Made by a program: the position numbers and the translations under genes
From: JAHRAW01 sp028066695
GTDB taxonomy: Bacteria > Pseudomonadota > Gammaproteobacteria > Arenicellales > Poriferihabitantaceae
Reading direction: 5' to 3'
Assembly (NCBI GenBank): GCA_963457535.1
Contig: OY734803.1
Coordinates: 310,001-374,000 of the forward strand
Length of the DNA stretch: 64,000 nucleotides
Shown here: positions 1-8,338 of the stretch, in pieces
Layout of the letters: each line of letters begins with the position of its first letter
Numbering within the stretch: the first letter of the stretch is position 1
Notes under the pieces: generated by a model
What the model was told of the DNA's origin: nothing
The model's input: the letters and a program-made list of their open reading frames with translations, nothing else
The model's database searches: none

Positions 1-1
1 G

Positions 2-1624
2 ATTCATCCCGGGTTTGGCGGGAGTGTGCGGCTGATAGAGACGATTGGCGCGCCGGCCGCGCTGCAGTTGATGCTGAGCGGGCGCGGACTTGCGCCGAAA
101 AGCGCGCGGCGGCTCGGGGTGGTGGATTACGCGGTGCCGGCGCGGCAATTGGAAAGCGCGGCGCGGTATGCGGTTTCTCGGCCGCATTTGCCGGATGGAA
201 AACTGAAAGGTTTGTGGAAAACGGTGATGGCGAGTTTGCCGGCGCGGGCGTTGATGTGCGCGTTCATTAAGCGGCAACTGCGCGCGCGCATTCGGCGCGA
301 GCATTATCCCGCGCCGTATCAGTTGCTGGAACTGTGGCGGCGGCACGGCAATGACCGTGAAGCGATGTTCGCGGCCGAGCGCGAGTCGGTCGCGCAACTG
401 ATCACCAGCGCCGCGTCGCGCAACTTGGTCAAGTTGTTTTTTCTGCGGGAGAAGTTGAAAAAAATTCCCAAGGAGACCGGAAAGGAGAGCGCGCATTTTT
501 CACATATCCATGTCATCGGCGCCGGTGTGATGGGCGGCGACATCGCGGCGTGGTGCGTGTTGCGCGGATTGCGCGCGACTTTGCACGATTCCAATCCGGC
601 CGCGCTGGCAAACGCGATGAAGCGCGCGCACAATTTGTTTCGCCGGAGATTGAAATCGCCGCAATTGGTGCAGCGCGCGCTGGACCGGTTTCAGCCGGAT
701 CCGGCCGGAGACGGCGCGCGCCGCGCCGATGTGATTTTGGAAGCGATTGTGGAAGACCGTGCGGCGAAAGCGGCGGTGTTCGCCGAAGTCCAAAAAGTCG
801 CGCGCAGCGGCGCGTTGCTGGCGACCAACACTTCGGGCATTCCGCTGGAAGAACTCGCGTCGGGACTGCGCGCGCCGGGACAATTGGTCGGCCTGCATTT
901 TTTCAACCCGGTCGCGCGCATGCAGTTGATTGAAGTGGTGCGCGGCGAGCAGAGCAGCGCCGACTCGCTCGCCGCGGCCGCGGCGTTTGCGGCGCGCATC
1001 GGGCGGCTGCCGCTCGCGGTGAAAAGCCGGCCGGGGTTTTTGGTGAACCGAATTTTGATGCCGTATTTGCTGGAGGCGGTGCAGTTGCTGGAGGAAGGCG
1101 TGCGCGGCGAAATCGTGGACCGCGCCGCCGAGCAATTCGGCATGGCGATGGGGCCGGTGGAACTCGCCGACAATGTCGGGCTGGATGTGTGCATGCATGT
1201 CGCGCGCAACCTGACCAAGACTTACGGCGGCGAGGCGCCGGCGATGCTGGCGCAAAAAGTGGAAGGCGGAAACCTCGGCAAAAAAACCGGCGAAGGCTTT
1301 TACCGCTGGACGCGCGGCAAAGCGCAAAAGGAAAAAGCGGACAGCGACGCGCGCACGCTGGCGGCGATAGAGGAGCGGCTGATTTTTCGCATGCTCAACG
1401 AGTCGGTCGCGTGTCTTAATGAGGGCATCGTGGACGGCGCGGATTCGCTGGACGCGGGCATGGTTTTCGGCGCGGGTTTCGCGCCGTTTCGGGGGGGGCC
1501 GGTCGCTTACATCATTGAGCAGGGGCAGGAAGCGGCGTTGCGGAAGTTTGACGGGCTGCAGGAGCGGTATGGCGAGCGGTTCGCGCCTTGTGCGGGGTGG
1601 AAGGAAGTGCGGTTGGGGGAGTGA
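2..1624 (+). CDS. fadJ: FadB/FadJ-type enoyl-CoA hydratase / 3-hydroxyacyl-CoA dehydrogenase, 5' end cut by window
   Basis: Multifunctional fatty acid beta-oxidation protein. The frame is open to the left edge and begins inside the crotonase domain (HPGFGGSVRL, the usual PGFGG turn), so the start lies outside; the first GTG at position 26 is not a real start. After about 150 residues of crotonase and linker comes the NAD-binding domain of 3-hydroxyacyl-CoA dehydrogenase (IHVIGAGVMGGDIA), then the catalytic-His segment LHFFNPVARM and two C-terminal 3HCDH domains (GFLVNRI..., LGKKTGEGFYRW, FGAGFAPFRGG). It would hydrate enoyl-CoA and oxidise 3-hydroxyacyl-CoA in the cytoplasm. FadB and FadJ cannot be told apart here, so the symbol is tentative. 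It converges on the DUF4268 gene and ends in a strong hairpin. Confidence 0.9.
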   Translation: MHPGFGGSVRLIETIGAPAALQLMLSGRGLAPKSARRLGVVDYAVPARQLESAARYAVSRPHLPDGKLKGLWKTVMASLPARALMCAFIKRQLRARIRREHYPAPYQLLELWRRHGNDREAMFAAERESVAQLITSAASRNLVKLFFLREKLKKIPKETGKESAHFSHIHVIGAGVMGGDIAAWCVLRGLRATLHDSNPAALANAMKRAHNLFRRRLKSPQLVQRALDRFQPDPAGDGARRADVILEAIVEDRAAKAAVFAEVQKVARSGALLATNTSGIPLEELASGLRAPGQLVGLHFFNPVARMQLIEVVRGEQSSADSLAAAAAFAARIGRLPLAVKSRPGFLVNRILMPYLLEAVQLLEEGVRGEIVDRAAEQFGMAMGPVELADNVGLDVCMHVARNLTKTYGGEAPAMLAQKVEGGNLGKKTGEGFYRWTRGKAQKEKADSDARTLAAIEERLIFRMLNESVACLNEGIVDGADSLDAGMVFGAGFAPFRGGPVAYIIEQGQEAALRKFDGLQERYGERFAPCAGWKEVRLGE

Positions 1625-1649
1625 CGAGGAAGAGTTAATCTTCCTCGTC
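1623..1649. terminator. Bidirectional hairpin terminator between convergent genes
   Basis: A perfect 11-bp inverted repeat (arms 1623-1633 and 1639-1649, loop GTTAA) is followed on the plus strand by GTTTTC. It starts in the stop codon of the FadJ-like gene and its right arm lies inside the last codons of the minus-strand DUF4268 gene, which therefore encodes an acidic DEED tail from the hairpin itself. Confidence 0.6.
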
Positions 1650-2633
1650 GTTTTCGCCGTCATCTTCCGGTACAGAGCCATCCGGCTTTAATTCCCTGCA
1701 TCGCTTTTGAAAGGCGGCATGAAATTTTTCCAGATTGTCGTGATGCCATTTGTGCAATTCGCCCCAATTGTTTTTGTCGCGGAACTTGCAGCCCTCCCAG
1801 AGGACGCGGATCATCCACACCGATTGCTCGGCATCATTAAACTCCCGCCATTCCAGTTTTGCGCCAATCTCTTTTTCGATGCTGTCTTTCTGCTCGTGCA
1901 ATTGGTGCCAACGGGCCGTTTTTCCTTCCGCCGAGCCGCGAAATGCCAAGCGCACAACAAGCCAGTCTTTTTTGACATGCACCGCCGCCCGCAGAAGAAA
2001 TCCACGGGCGCCAAGTGAAAACAGTCGCGCCATGTATTTTGCCGGCGTTCGCGGCGCAACCCGGCCGCCCTTTTCAGACATGTACTTTTGCAGACTTTCC
2101 CAGTATTCAAAGCGCAATTTCTGGACCTTGTTCATCTCACCGCTGTGCTGCACGGTCTTGCTCCACTCATTCGGCATGCACACCAAATTAAATTTCGGCG
2201 CGGCCTGAGAATCGCCGATTTGCCACACCTCAATTTGCGCGCCGAAAAATTGCACATCTTCTTCGGTTTTTTCATTCAGCCAGTCCAGCGCGGCGCGGTG
2301 TTCGTCGGTGAACTTGGTTGACACCCAGACCACGACGACCGCGTCCTTGCCGGCCGCGTAGGTTAAAAGTTGCCCGAGATGTTTGTGGTTGGTTTTTTCC
2401 AGTTGGTTTTCAACGATCACCGTCCGGTCGTCTTCGTCCTTGCACAAAAGATCCACACGAAAACCGCCGACGCTGCTCTCCTGCTCCTCCACTTCCAGCC
2501 CGTCCAGGCCGAGCGCCTCGCCGAGCAAGTTAATGTTGTCCGCCAGCCACGGCGTAAACTCGCTCGCCTCGTTGTCCCAGTATTCGCGCACCGCTTTCTT
2601 TTTCAGCGCGCCAAGTTGTTTGTGTTTTCCCAT
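1635..2633 (-). CDS. DUF4268 protein with PD-(D/E)XK nuclease-like N-terminal domain
   Basis: About 332 residues if translation starts at the second Met (MGKHKQLG); an alternative Met lies two codons upstream. Residues about 40-120 resemble a PD-(D/E)XK fold: FRVDLLCKD supplies the Asp, VIVENQLEKTNHKHLGQLL the Glu-x-Gln, followed by VVVVWVSTKFTDEH. This layout matches proteins with a C-terminal DUF4268 domain, which are often encoded near restriction or defence genes. The C-terminal half (SLQKYMSEKG...WVRLAFRG-like, WEGCKFRDKNNW) fits DUF4268. It is a solitary gene on the minus strand next to the rnhA-dnaQ group, where a gloB gene often sits in gammaproteobacteria. A nuclease or DNA-binding role is inferred; no partner methylase lies beside it. 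Confidence 0.75.
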   Translation of the reverse strand: MGKHKQLGALKKKAVREYWDNEASEFTPWLADNINLLGEALGLDGLEVEEQESSVGGFRVDLLCKDEDDRTVIVENQLEKTNHKHLGQLLTYAAGKDAVVVVWVSTKFTDEHRAALDWLNEKTEEDVQFFGAQIEVWQIGDSQAAPKFNLVCMPNEWSKTVQHSGEMNKVQKLRFEYWESLQKYMSEKGGRVAPRTPAKYMARLFSLGARGFLLRAAVHVKKDWLVVRLAFRGSAEGKTARWHQLHEQKDSIEKEIGAKLEWREFNDAEQSVWMIRVLWEGCKFRDKNNWGELHKWHHDNLEKFHAAFQKRCRELKPDGSVPEDDGENDEED

Positions 2634-2667
2634 TTGCATTACCCGTCAAAAAGTTTATCATTCCCAA

Positions 2668-3453
2668 ATGATAACACGCCAACAGAACACTCCCGACTGG
2701 TTTAACTCCTCCCTCGGCCGCGCCTTGCTGGAGCAGGAGCGCGACGCCTGCGCGAAGTTGGCGCCGTCGGGGTATTACCCGCGCGGGTTGCAGGCCGGCG
2801 GCGCGGCGGTGGATTTTCTCGGCGGGATTGAGTGCGGCGAGCGGTTTTTTATCGGCGGCGCGGGGGAATGCGCGGCGCGCGCGGCCAACGCCGGCGGCGC
2901 GCATTGCGCGGTCGCGGACGCGGCGGCGATGCCGTTTGGCGGGAGGTCGCAGGATTTGATCGTGCTGCCGCATACGCTGGACTGCAGCGACAACCCGCGC
3001 GCGGTGCTGCGCGAGGCGAGTCAGGTGTTGACGCCGCAGGGCTGCCTGGTCATCACCGGGTTTAATCCGTGGAGTCTGTGGGGGGCGGCGCGGTTGCCGG
3101 CGAAATATTTAAAACGGGGGACGCCGCCGCGCCGCTATTGCCGGCTCGGGCGCGTGCAGGACTGGCTGGAGTTGCTCGGGTTTGAATTGGCCGGCGCGCG
3201 CATGCTCGCCTACCGGCCGCCGCTGCAGAATGAAAAGTGGCGCGGGAAATTTGCGTGGCTGGACAAAGCCGGGGCGCGCTGGTGGCCGGGGCTGGGCGCG
3301 GTGTATGTGCTGGTCGGGCGCAAGCGGGAAATCGCGCTTGACGGGCGCGGCGATGCGCGCTTAGAATGGCGGCGTTTGTTGCCGGGCATGGCGCAGCCGG
3401 CGGCGCAGCGCGCGGCGCCGGCGGTTTCTCGGGCGGCGCGCGGGCGGGATTAA
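2668..3453 (+). CDS. Class I SAM-dependent methyltransferase (YafS-like)
   Basis: About 261 residues from the ATG at 2668, which opens the protein MITRQQNTPDWF. A divergent methyltransferase_11 domain is visible: a glycine-rich early segment (CGERFFIGGAGECA), an acidic/AVADAAAMPF motif, DLIVLPHTLDCSDNPRAVLREASQVLTPQG (motifs IV and post-IV) and VITGFNPWSLWG, a hallmark of the YafS-type proteins encoded next to rnhA. The substrate is unknown. The usual GxGxG of motif I is not clean (IGGAGE). Its position directly upstream of rnhA and dnaQ is the conserved proteobacterial order. The frame extends further upstream but that part is antisense to the DUF4268 gene. Confidence 0.8.
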   Translation: MITRQQNTPDWFNSSLGRALLEQERDACAKLAPSGYYPRGLQAGGAAVDFLGGIECGERFFIGGAGECAARAANAGGAHCAVADAAAMPFGGRSQDLIVLPHTLDCSDNPRAVLREASQVLTPQGCLVITGFNPWSLWGAARLPAKYLKRGTPPRRYCRLGRVQDWLELLGFELAGARMLAYRPPLQNEKWRGKFAWLDKAGARWWPGLGAVYVLVGRKREIALDGRGDARLEWRRLLPGMAQPAAQRAAPAVSRAARGRD

Positions 3454-3507
3454 GGCGTTCTTAACCCGCTTTAACCCGCTTAAAACGAAAATTAACCGAA
3501 AAAGCAA

Positions 3508-3990
3508 ATGGGAAAAATTAACGACACTTTTAATGCGATTACCGGCCGTCTTAAACCGAAGACGGTGGTCATTCATACCGACGGCGCGTGCCGCGGCAAC
3601 CCGGGGCCGGGCGGCTGGGGCGCGCTGCTGAACTTTGACGGGCACACCAAAACCATGCGCGGCGCGGCGCGCATGACGACCAACAACCGCATGGAGTTGC
3701 AGGCGGCGATAAAGGCGCTCGGCGCGCTGCGCCGGCCGTGCCGCGTGGTGCTCTACACCGACTCGCAATATCTGCGCAACGGCGTGACGCAGTGGATTGA
3801 CAAATGGAAACGAACCAACTGGCGAAACTCCGACCGCAAGCCGGTGAAGAACCGCGACCAGTGGGAAGCGCTGGATGAATTGCGCGCGCGGCACGAAATC
3901 ACCTGGCACTGGGTGCGCGGGCATGACGGCAACCCCGGCAACGAGCAGGCAGACCGCCTCGCCAACCGCGCGATAGACGAGTTGCGCTGA
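3508..3990 (+). CDS. rnhA: Ribonuclease HI
   Basis: 160 residues, the usual size. It degrades the RNA strand of RNA-DNA hybrids. All four catalytic carboxylates are in place: Asp in HTDGACRGNPGPGGWG, Glu in NNRMELQAAI, Asp in YTDSQYLRNGV and Asp in NEQADRLANRA. The WKRTNWRNSDRKPVKNRDQW segment is the basic handle region of bacterial RNase HI. About 20 extra residues precede the core (MGKINDTFNAITGRL), so an internal start is possible, but no other Met precedes the core. Its stop overlaps the dnaQ start (TGATG), indicating translational coupling. Confidence 0.96.
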   Translation: MGKINDTFNAITGRLKPKTVVIHTDGACRGNPGPGGWGALLNFDGHTKTMRGAARMTTNNRMELQAAIKALGALRRPCRVVLYTDSQYLRNGVTQWIDKWKRTNWRNSDRKPVKNRDQWEALDELRARHEITWHWVRGHDGNPGNEQADRLANRAIDELR

Positions 3991-4715
3991 TGCGGCAGAT
4001 CGTGGTTGACACCGAGACCACCGGTCTTGAGTTTTCGCAGGGGCACCGCGTGGTGGAAATCGGCTGCGTGGAACTGCTCAACCGCCGCGTCACCGGCGAA
4101 ACCTTTCACCGCTACATCAACCCGCAGCGCGACATTGACGAGGCCGCGCTGGAGATTCACGGCATCACCGCGGAGAAACTGAAAGACCAGCCGGTTTTCG
4201 CCGACATCGCCGACGAGTTGCTGGAGTTTATTCGCGGCGCCGAGTTGATCATTCACAACGCGCCGTTTGATGTGGAGTTTTTGAACGGGGAATTCGCCCA
4301 CGCCGAACGCGGCGACGGCGTGATTGAAAAGCACTGCGAAATTCTGGATACGCTGGTGATGGCGCGGCACAAACATCCGGGGCAGCGCAACAGTCTGGAC
4401 GCGCTTTGCAAGCGTTACGCGGTGGACAACGAGCAGCGCACGCTGCACGGCGCGCTGCTGGACGCGGAAATTCTCGCCGATGTGTATCTGGCGATGACCG
4501 GCGGACAGGCCGGGCTGTTCGGCGAGGACCAGGAATTGCCGGGCTACGCCGCCGATGCGAAGAAAGGCGGCGCGGCGAAAATGCGCGAGCGAGTTGAGAC
4601 GCCGCTGATTCGCGCGAATGAGGAAGAGCGGGCGCAGCACGAAAAATGGCTGCAACTCCTGGAGAAGGAGTCCGGCGAAAAAGTCGGCGCGTTGTGGAAG
4701 CGCGCCGAAACCTGA
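3990..4715 (+). CDS. dnaQ: DNA polymerase III epsilon subunit (3'-5' proofreading exonuclease)
   Basis: 241 residues, the typical size. DEDDh exonuclease motifs are clear: Exo I DTETTGLE, Exo II HNAPFDVEFLN, and Exo III HGALLDAEILADVYLAM with the catalytic His and Asp. The C-terminal tail (RANEEERAQHEKWLQLLEK) corresponds to the alpha-subunit-binding end of epsilon. It forms the replicative proofreading subunit. Start ATG at 3990 overlaps the rnhA stop by one base. The end is convergent with yciI; a 7-bp hairpin at 4731-4747 lies in the overlap zone but has no downstream T-run. Confidence 0.96.
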   Translation: MRQIVVDTETTGLEFSQGHRVVEIGCVELLNRRVTGETFHRYINPQRDIDEAALEIHGITAEKLKDQPVFADIADELLEFIRGAELIIHNAPFDVEFLNGEFAHAERGDGVIEKHCEILDTLVMARHKHPGQRNSLDALCKRYAVDNEQRTLHGALLDAEILADVYLAMTGGQAGLFGEDQELPGYAADAKKGGAAKMRERVETPLIRANEEERAQHEKWLQLLEKESGEKVGALWKRAET

Positions 4716-4734
4716 TAGGCTTTTTAATATCGCG

Positions 4735-5034
4735 CTACGGTAGCGCGAGCACGAACGGTTGGACCTCGGCCTCGGCATACACGCCGGCGGCGAAATACGG
4801 GTCGGCGTCGGCCCAGGCTTGCGCCGCTTCCAGCGACGGAAATTCGGCGATGATTAAACTGCCGCTGAAACCGGCCTTGCCGGGGTCTTCGCTGTCTATC
4901 GCCGGATGCGGACCCGCGGCGAACAGCCGCCCCTCCTCCAGCAATTCCTTCAGGCGCGCGATGTGCGCCGGGCGCGCGTCGCGGCGCGCCTTTAAACTTC
5001 CGTCGTGGTCTTTGGCGTGGATGGAATACAGCAT
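4735..5034 (-). CDS. yciI: YciI family protein
   Basis: 99 residues with the YciI signature: N-terminal MLYSIHAKDHDGSL, then R.AH...L, AAGPHPAIDSEDPG and LIIAEFPSLEAAQAWADADPYFAAGVYAEAEV. YciI proteins are small dimeric ferredoxin-like-fold proteins with a conserved His-Asp pair; the function of the E. coli homologue is unknown. It follows yciB with a one-base stop-start overlap, as part of the same minus-strand unit, recalling the enterobacterial yci cluster. Confidence 0.9.
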   Translation of the reverse strand: MLYSIHAKDHDGSLKARRDARPAHIARLKELLEEGRLFAAGPHPAIDSEDPGKAGFSGSLIIAEFPSLEAAQAWADADPYFAAGVYAEAEVQPFVLALP

Positions 5035-5600
5035 CAGCCGTTTTCCGCGTCGGTTTTTAAATGCCGCGCGAGAAATACCATCTGCGCGAGGACGAAGGCG
5101 AAAGTCAGGCCGGTCAGGCCGAACACCTTAAAGTTGACCCAGAACTGGGTGCGCGCCTCGGCCGTGGCCGCGGCGTTGTAATAAAACGCGACATACAAAT
5201 TCAGCAGGCCCATCACCGCGAAAAACACCGCCCAGACAAGGTTCAGTTTTCGCCACACCGCGCGCGGCAATTGCAGCGCGCCGCCGAGCACATATTCCAG
5301 CGCGGATTTTTTCAGAAACAGCGGCGCCGCCAAAATCGCCGCGGAAAAGGCCCAATTGACCACGGTCGGCTTCCACTTGATGAACGCGTCGTCGCGCAGC
5401 GCGATGGTCAGCGCGCCGAACAGCGCGATGACCGCGAGCGTCACCAGATGCGCCGGCTCGTAGCGGCGGTAGAGCGCGCGAAACACGCCGACCTGCACGA
5501 CCGAGGCCGCGATCGCGGCCGCGGTCGCCGCGTAGATGCCGTATAATTTGAACGCCGCGAAAAATACCAGCAGCGGCAGGAAGTCAAACAAAAATTTCAT
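5034..5600 (-). CDS. yciB: YciB / intracellular septation protein A family membrane protein
   Basis: 188 residues from the ATG at 5600 (MKFLFDFLPLLVFFAAFKLYG), the classic YciB start; upstream codons in the same frame are not conserved-looking. About five hydrophobic helices are visible, plus the family motif segment FIKWKPTVVNWAFSAAIL and LNLVWAVFFAVMGLLNLYVAF. YciB is an inner-membrane protein linked to cell-envelope synthesis and septation; its mechanism is not settled. It is translated upstream of yciI with overlapping stop and start. Confidence 0.92.
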   Translation of the reverse strand: MKFLFDFLPLLVFFAAFKLYGIYAATAAAIAASVVQVGVFRALYRRYEPAHLVTLAVIALFGALTIALRDDAFIKWKPTVVNWAFSAAILAAPLFLKKSALEYVLGGALQLPRAVWRKLNLVWAVFFAVMGLLNLYVAFYYNAAATAEARTQFWVNFKVFGLTGLTFAFVLAQMVFLARHLKTDAENG

Positions 5601-5697
5601 TGCAATTTCACCGAGAATTTCCGCGCGCTGTTGCGCGCGATGCGCCGGGCATTGTATGCGACCGGCGGAATTTTTTCCGACTTTTTCCCTTTCCATA

Positions 5698-6405
5698 ATG
5701 CCCGACAACGCCCGCCCGCAAATGCCCTTTCAGCGACAACCGCAGGCCATGCCGCCGCCCGGCAAAAAAATCCTGGACAAGGAATACATCGTGGTGGAGG
5801 GCCCCATCGGCGTCGGCAAGACCACGCTGGCGCGGCGCATCGCCGCGGCGGTCGGCTTCGGGCTTTCGCTGGAGCAATCCGCGGACAACCCGTTTCTGGA
5901 GCGCTTTTACCGCTCGCCCGGGCAATACGCGCTGCAGACGCAGTTGTTCTTTTTGTTTCAGCGCGCGAAACAGTTGAAAAAACTGCGCCAGGGGGATTTG
6001 TTCTCGCCGGCGGTGGTCGCCGATTTCATGCTGGCAAAAGACCCGCTGTTCGCGAGGCTGACGCTCGGCGAGGAGGAGTTGCGCCTGTATGAGCAGGTGT
6101 ACCGCCAACTCGCGGCCGAGCCGCCGGCGCCCGACTTGGTCATCTATCTGCAGGCGCCGGTGGAGGTGCTGTCGGCGCGCATCCGCAAGCGCGGCATTTT
6201 GTTTGAGCGCAACATAGAGCGCCGCTACCTCTACGACCTGAGCGAATCCTACGCGCGGTTCTTTTTGAACTACCGCGAGTCGCCGCTGCTGATGGTGAAC
6301 GCCGAGAACCTCAACTTCGTGGAAAACGAAGAGCACTTCCACTTGCTGCTTGAACAGGCCGGCGCGATTTCCTCGGGCCGCCACTACTTCAACCCGGTGC
6401 TGTAA
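5698..6405 (+). CDS. Deoxynucleoside kinase family protein (deoxyadenosine/deoxyguanosine kinase-like)
   Basis: 235 residues from the ATG at 5698. It would phosphorylate a deoxynucleoside using ATP. P-loop GPIGVGKTT near residue 35; dNK-family motifs ADNPFLERFYRSPGQYALQ, QLFFLFQRAKQ, VADFMLAKDPLFA, and the Arg-rich LID region ARIRKRGILFERNIERRYL. A similar small kinase is common in proteobacteria (often beside folK/panB); substrate specificity cannot be read from the sequence. Divergently oriented from yciB. The N-terminal 25 residues are low-complexity, so a later Met (MPPPGKK) is also possible. Confidence 0.85.
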   Translation: MPDNARPQMPFQRQPQAMPPPGKKILDKEYIVVEGPIGVGKTTLARRIAAAVGFGLSLEQSADNPFLERFYRSPGQYALQTQLFFLFQRAKQLKKLRQGDLFSPAVVADFMLAKDPLFARLTLGEEELRLYEQVYRQLAAEPPAPDLVIYLQAPVEVLSARIRKRGILFERNIERRYLYDLSESYARFFLNYRESPLLMVNAENLNFVENEEHFHLLLEQAGAISSGRHYFNPVL

Positions 6406-6419
6406 GCGCCTTGCCCTAC

Positions 6420-6818
6420 ATGCCCGCCGGCGAATTTCCCGAAGACGAGTTGCCGTGGCTGCGCACGATTGCGATGCCGGCAGACGCCAACCCGAGCGGC
6501 GACATCTTCGGCGGGTGGATCATGTCGCAGATGGATTTGGCCGGCTCCATTTTCGCCAGTTATCTGACCGAGGGGCGGCTGGTGACGGTCGCGGTGGAAA
6601 GCATGACCTTTCACTTGCCGGTATTTGTCGGCGACCAGGTCAGTTGCTATTGCGAGCGCGTGCGCACCGGCAGGACTTCCATCGCGGTCAGTATTGAAGC
6701 ATGGGTGCGCCGCCGCCAGACCGGCGAGCAGCATTTAAAGGTTACCGAAGCGACTTACACCTATGTGCGCGTGGATGAGCAGCGCAAGCCGATTCCGCTG
6801 GTGGAGCGAAAACGCTAA
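6420..6818 (+). CDS. yciA: Acyl-CoA thioesterase, YciA type (hotdog fold)
   Basis: 132 residues from the ATG at 6420; a TTG at 6411 in frame is an alternative. It hydrolyses acyl-CoAs in the cytoplasm. Hotdog thioesterase motifs: IAMPADANPSGDIFGGWIMSQMDLAG (catalytic Asp in the GDIFGGW helix region), TVAVESMTFHLPVFVGDQVSCYC and the C-terminal VTEATYTYVRVDE. Length and motif order match YciA. It follows the nucleoside kinase by about 15 bases and is probably co-transcribed with it. The local set yciI, yciB, yciA is the familiar yci neighbourhood in rearranged form. Confidence 0.92.
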   Translation: MPAGEFPEDELPWLRTIAMPADANPSGDIFGGWIMSQMDLAGSIFASYLTEGRLVTVAVESMTFHLPVFVGDQVSCYCERVRTGRTSIAVSIEAWVRRRQTGEQHLKVTEATYTYVRVDEQRKPIPLVERKR

Positions 6819-6827
6819 CGGAAAAAA

Positions 6828-7244
6828 TCAGCCGCCGAACAGCCGCTCGTGTTCAATTTTAATGCAGCGGTCCATCACCACTTCCATGCCGCCGGCGCGC
6901 GCGATGCGCGCGGCTTCCTCGCTGACCACACTGAGTTGCAGCCATAATGCTTTCGCGCCGACTTTTGCGGCCGCATGCGCGATTTCGGGCGTGTTTTCGG
7001 CGCGGCGAAACACATCCACGATGCCGATTTCGCCGGGGATTTCTTCCAGAGACGAATAACTTTTTTCGCCGAGAACACGCGCGCAATTCGGATTGACCGG
7101 AACGATTTCATACCCGCGCGCCTGCATGTATTCGGCCACTTCAAAACTCGGCCGCGCCGGATTCGCCGACAGCCCGACCACCGCGATGCGGCGGTGCGCG
7201 CGCAGCATGCGCTCAATAATGTCGTCATTGATTGCGGTTTCCAT
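6828..7244 (-). CDS. CoA-binding domain protein (YccU-like)
   Basis: 138 residues from the ATG at 7244. Single-domain Rossmann CoA-binding protein: RIAVVGLSANPARPSFEVAEYMQARGY, YEIVPVNPN, EIGIVDVFRRAENTPEIAHAAAKVGAKALWLQLSVVSEEAA and VVMDRCIKIEH. Such proteins resemble the CoA-binding half of succinyl-CoA synthetase and bind CoA; their physiological role is unknown. The minus-strand frame runs open for another kilobase upstream, but that part is antisense to the next dehydrogenase gene. Confidence 0.9.
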   Translation of the reverse strand: METAINDDIIERMLRAHRRIAVVGLSANPARPSFEVAEYMQARGYEIVPVNPNCARVLGEKSYSSLEEIPGEIGIVDVFRRAENTPEIAHAAAKVGAKALWLQLSVVSEEAARIARAGGMEVVMDRCIKIEHERLFGG

Positions 7245-7285
7245 GGCGCGCCCATTATGCCGCATTCGCCGCGCGCCTGACGGGT

Positions 7286-7291
7286 TATACT
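7286..7291 (+). promoter_or_regulatory. Possible -10 element (TATACT) ahead of the dehydrogenase gene
   Basis: TATACT lies 26 bases before the ATG at 7317 in a GC-rich divergent intergenic stretch. No good -35 hexamer is visible at 16-18 bases upstream, so this is a weak assignment. Confidence 0.35.
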
Positions 7292-7316
7292 TCGCGCCCC
7301 GCTTCCGACAAAAATC

Positions 7317-8336
7317 ATGACCGACACCATTGAAATGCGCGCCGAGCAAGTGCATGCGCTCGCGCACACCTGCCTCTCCGACAACGGATGCAACGAAGAA
7401 AATGCGGCCGCGGTCGCCGACACCGTTGCCACGGCCGAACGCAACGGCGCGAAGTCGCACGGCTTGTTTCGCATTCCCGGCTATGTCGCCGCATTGCGCA
7501 GCGGCAAAGTGAACGGCGCGGCCGAACCGCGCGTGGAGGAGTTGCGCGCGGCCGCGTTGCGCGTGGACGGAGACGGCGGTTTCGCGCCGCTGGCATTGCG
7601 CCGCGGCATTCCGGAACTGGCGCGGCGCGCCAAAGAAAGCGGCGCGGCCGCGCTCGCGGTGGTGCGCGCGCATCACTTCGCCGCGCTGTGGCACGAGACC
7701 GAAGCGCTCGCCGAGCATGGCCTGGCCGCCCTCGCCTGCACCGCCTACATGCCGGCGGTCGCGCCGGCCGGCGCGCGCGCCGCGCTGTTCGGCACCAACC
7801 CGATTTCCTTCGCCTGGCCGCGGCCGGGGCGCGAGCCGATGGTGTTTGACATGGCGACCGCGGCGATGGCCATGGGCGAAGTGCAAATCGCCGCGCGCGA
7901 CGGCAAGACGGTGCCGCCCGGCACCGGGCTGGACGCGAAAGGCGAACCGACCACCGACCCGGCGCGCATCGCCGACGGCGGCGTGCTGCTGCCGTTCGGC
8001 GGCTACAAAGGCTCGGCGCTTGCGCTGATGGTGGAATTGCTGGCCGCGGCGCTCATCGGCGAGCGATTTAGTTTTGAGGCGGCCGAAGCCGACAATCGCG
8101 ACGGCGGGCCGCCGCGCGGCGGTGAATTTTTGCTGGCGCTGTCGCCGCAGGCGCTCGCCGGTTCTGGCTGGGAGAAACATGCCGAGGGGTTTTTTGCGCG
8201 GTTTGACGCGCTGGACGGGGCGCAGCTGCCCGGCGCGCGCCGCCATGCGCGCCGCGCCGAGAATGCACCGGCGCAGGTCAACGCGGCCTTGGTGGAAAAA
8301 ATCCGCGGGCTGTGCCGCAACGCGCCGCCGCTTTAA
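7317..8336 (+). CDS. Malate/L-lactate dehydrogenase family (Ldh_2) oxidoreductase
   Basis: 339 residues, typical for the NAD(P)-dependent Ldh_2 family, which contains malate, sulfolactate, ureidoglycolate and delta-1-piperideine-2-carboxylate reductases. Family features: NGAKSHGLFRIPGYV with the conserved SHG, VVRAHHFAALWHETEALAEHG, LFGTNPISFAWPRPG, VFDMATAAMAMGEV, and LPFGGYKGSALALMVELLAAAL. Which 2-oxo or 2-hydroxy acid it uses cannot be decided. It runs directly into the acyl-CoA ligase gene 2 bases downstream, suggesting one operon. Confidence 0.88.
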   Translation: MTDTIEMRAEQVHALAHTCLSDNGCNEENAAAVADTVATAERNGAKSHGLFRIPGYVAALRSGKVNGAAEPRVEELRAAALRVDGDGGFAPLALRRGIPELARRAKESGAAALAVVRAHHFAALWHETEALAEHGLAALACTAYMPAVAPAGARAALFGTNPISFAWPRPGREPMVFDMATAAMAMGEVQIAARDGKTVPPGTGLDAKGEPTTDPARIADGGVLLPFGGYKGSALALMVELLAAALIGERFSFEAAEADNRDGGPPRGGEFLLALSPQALAGSGWEKHAEGFFARFDALDGAQLPGARRHARRAENAPAQVNAALVEKIRGLCRNAPPL

Positions 8337-8338
8337 GT

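Noticed and set aside
4731..4747. Terminator hairpin between dnaQ and yciI
   Set aside because: The 7-bp stem has a 3-base loop but no T-run follows on either strand; it mostly lies in the yciI coding end.
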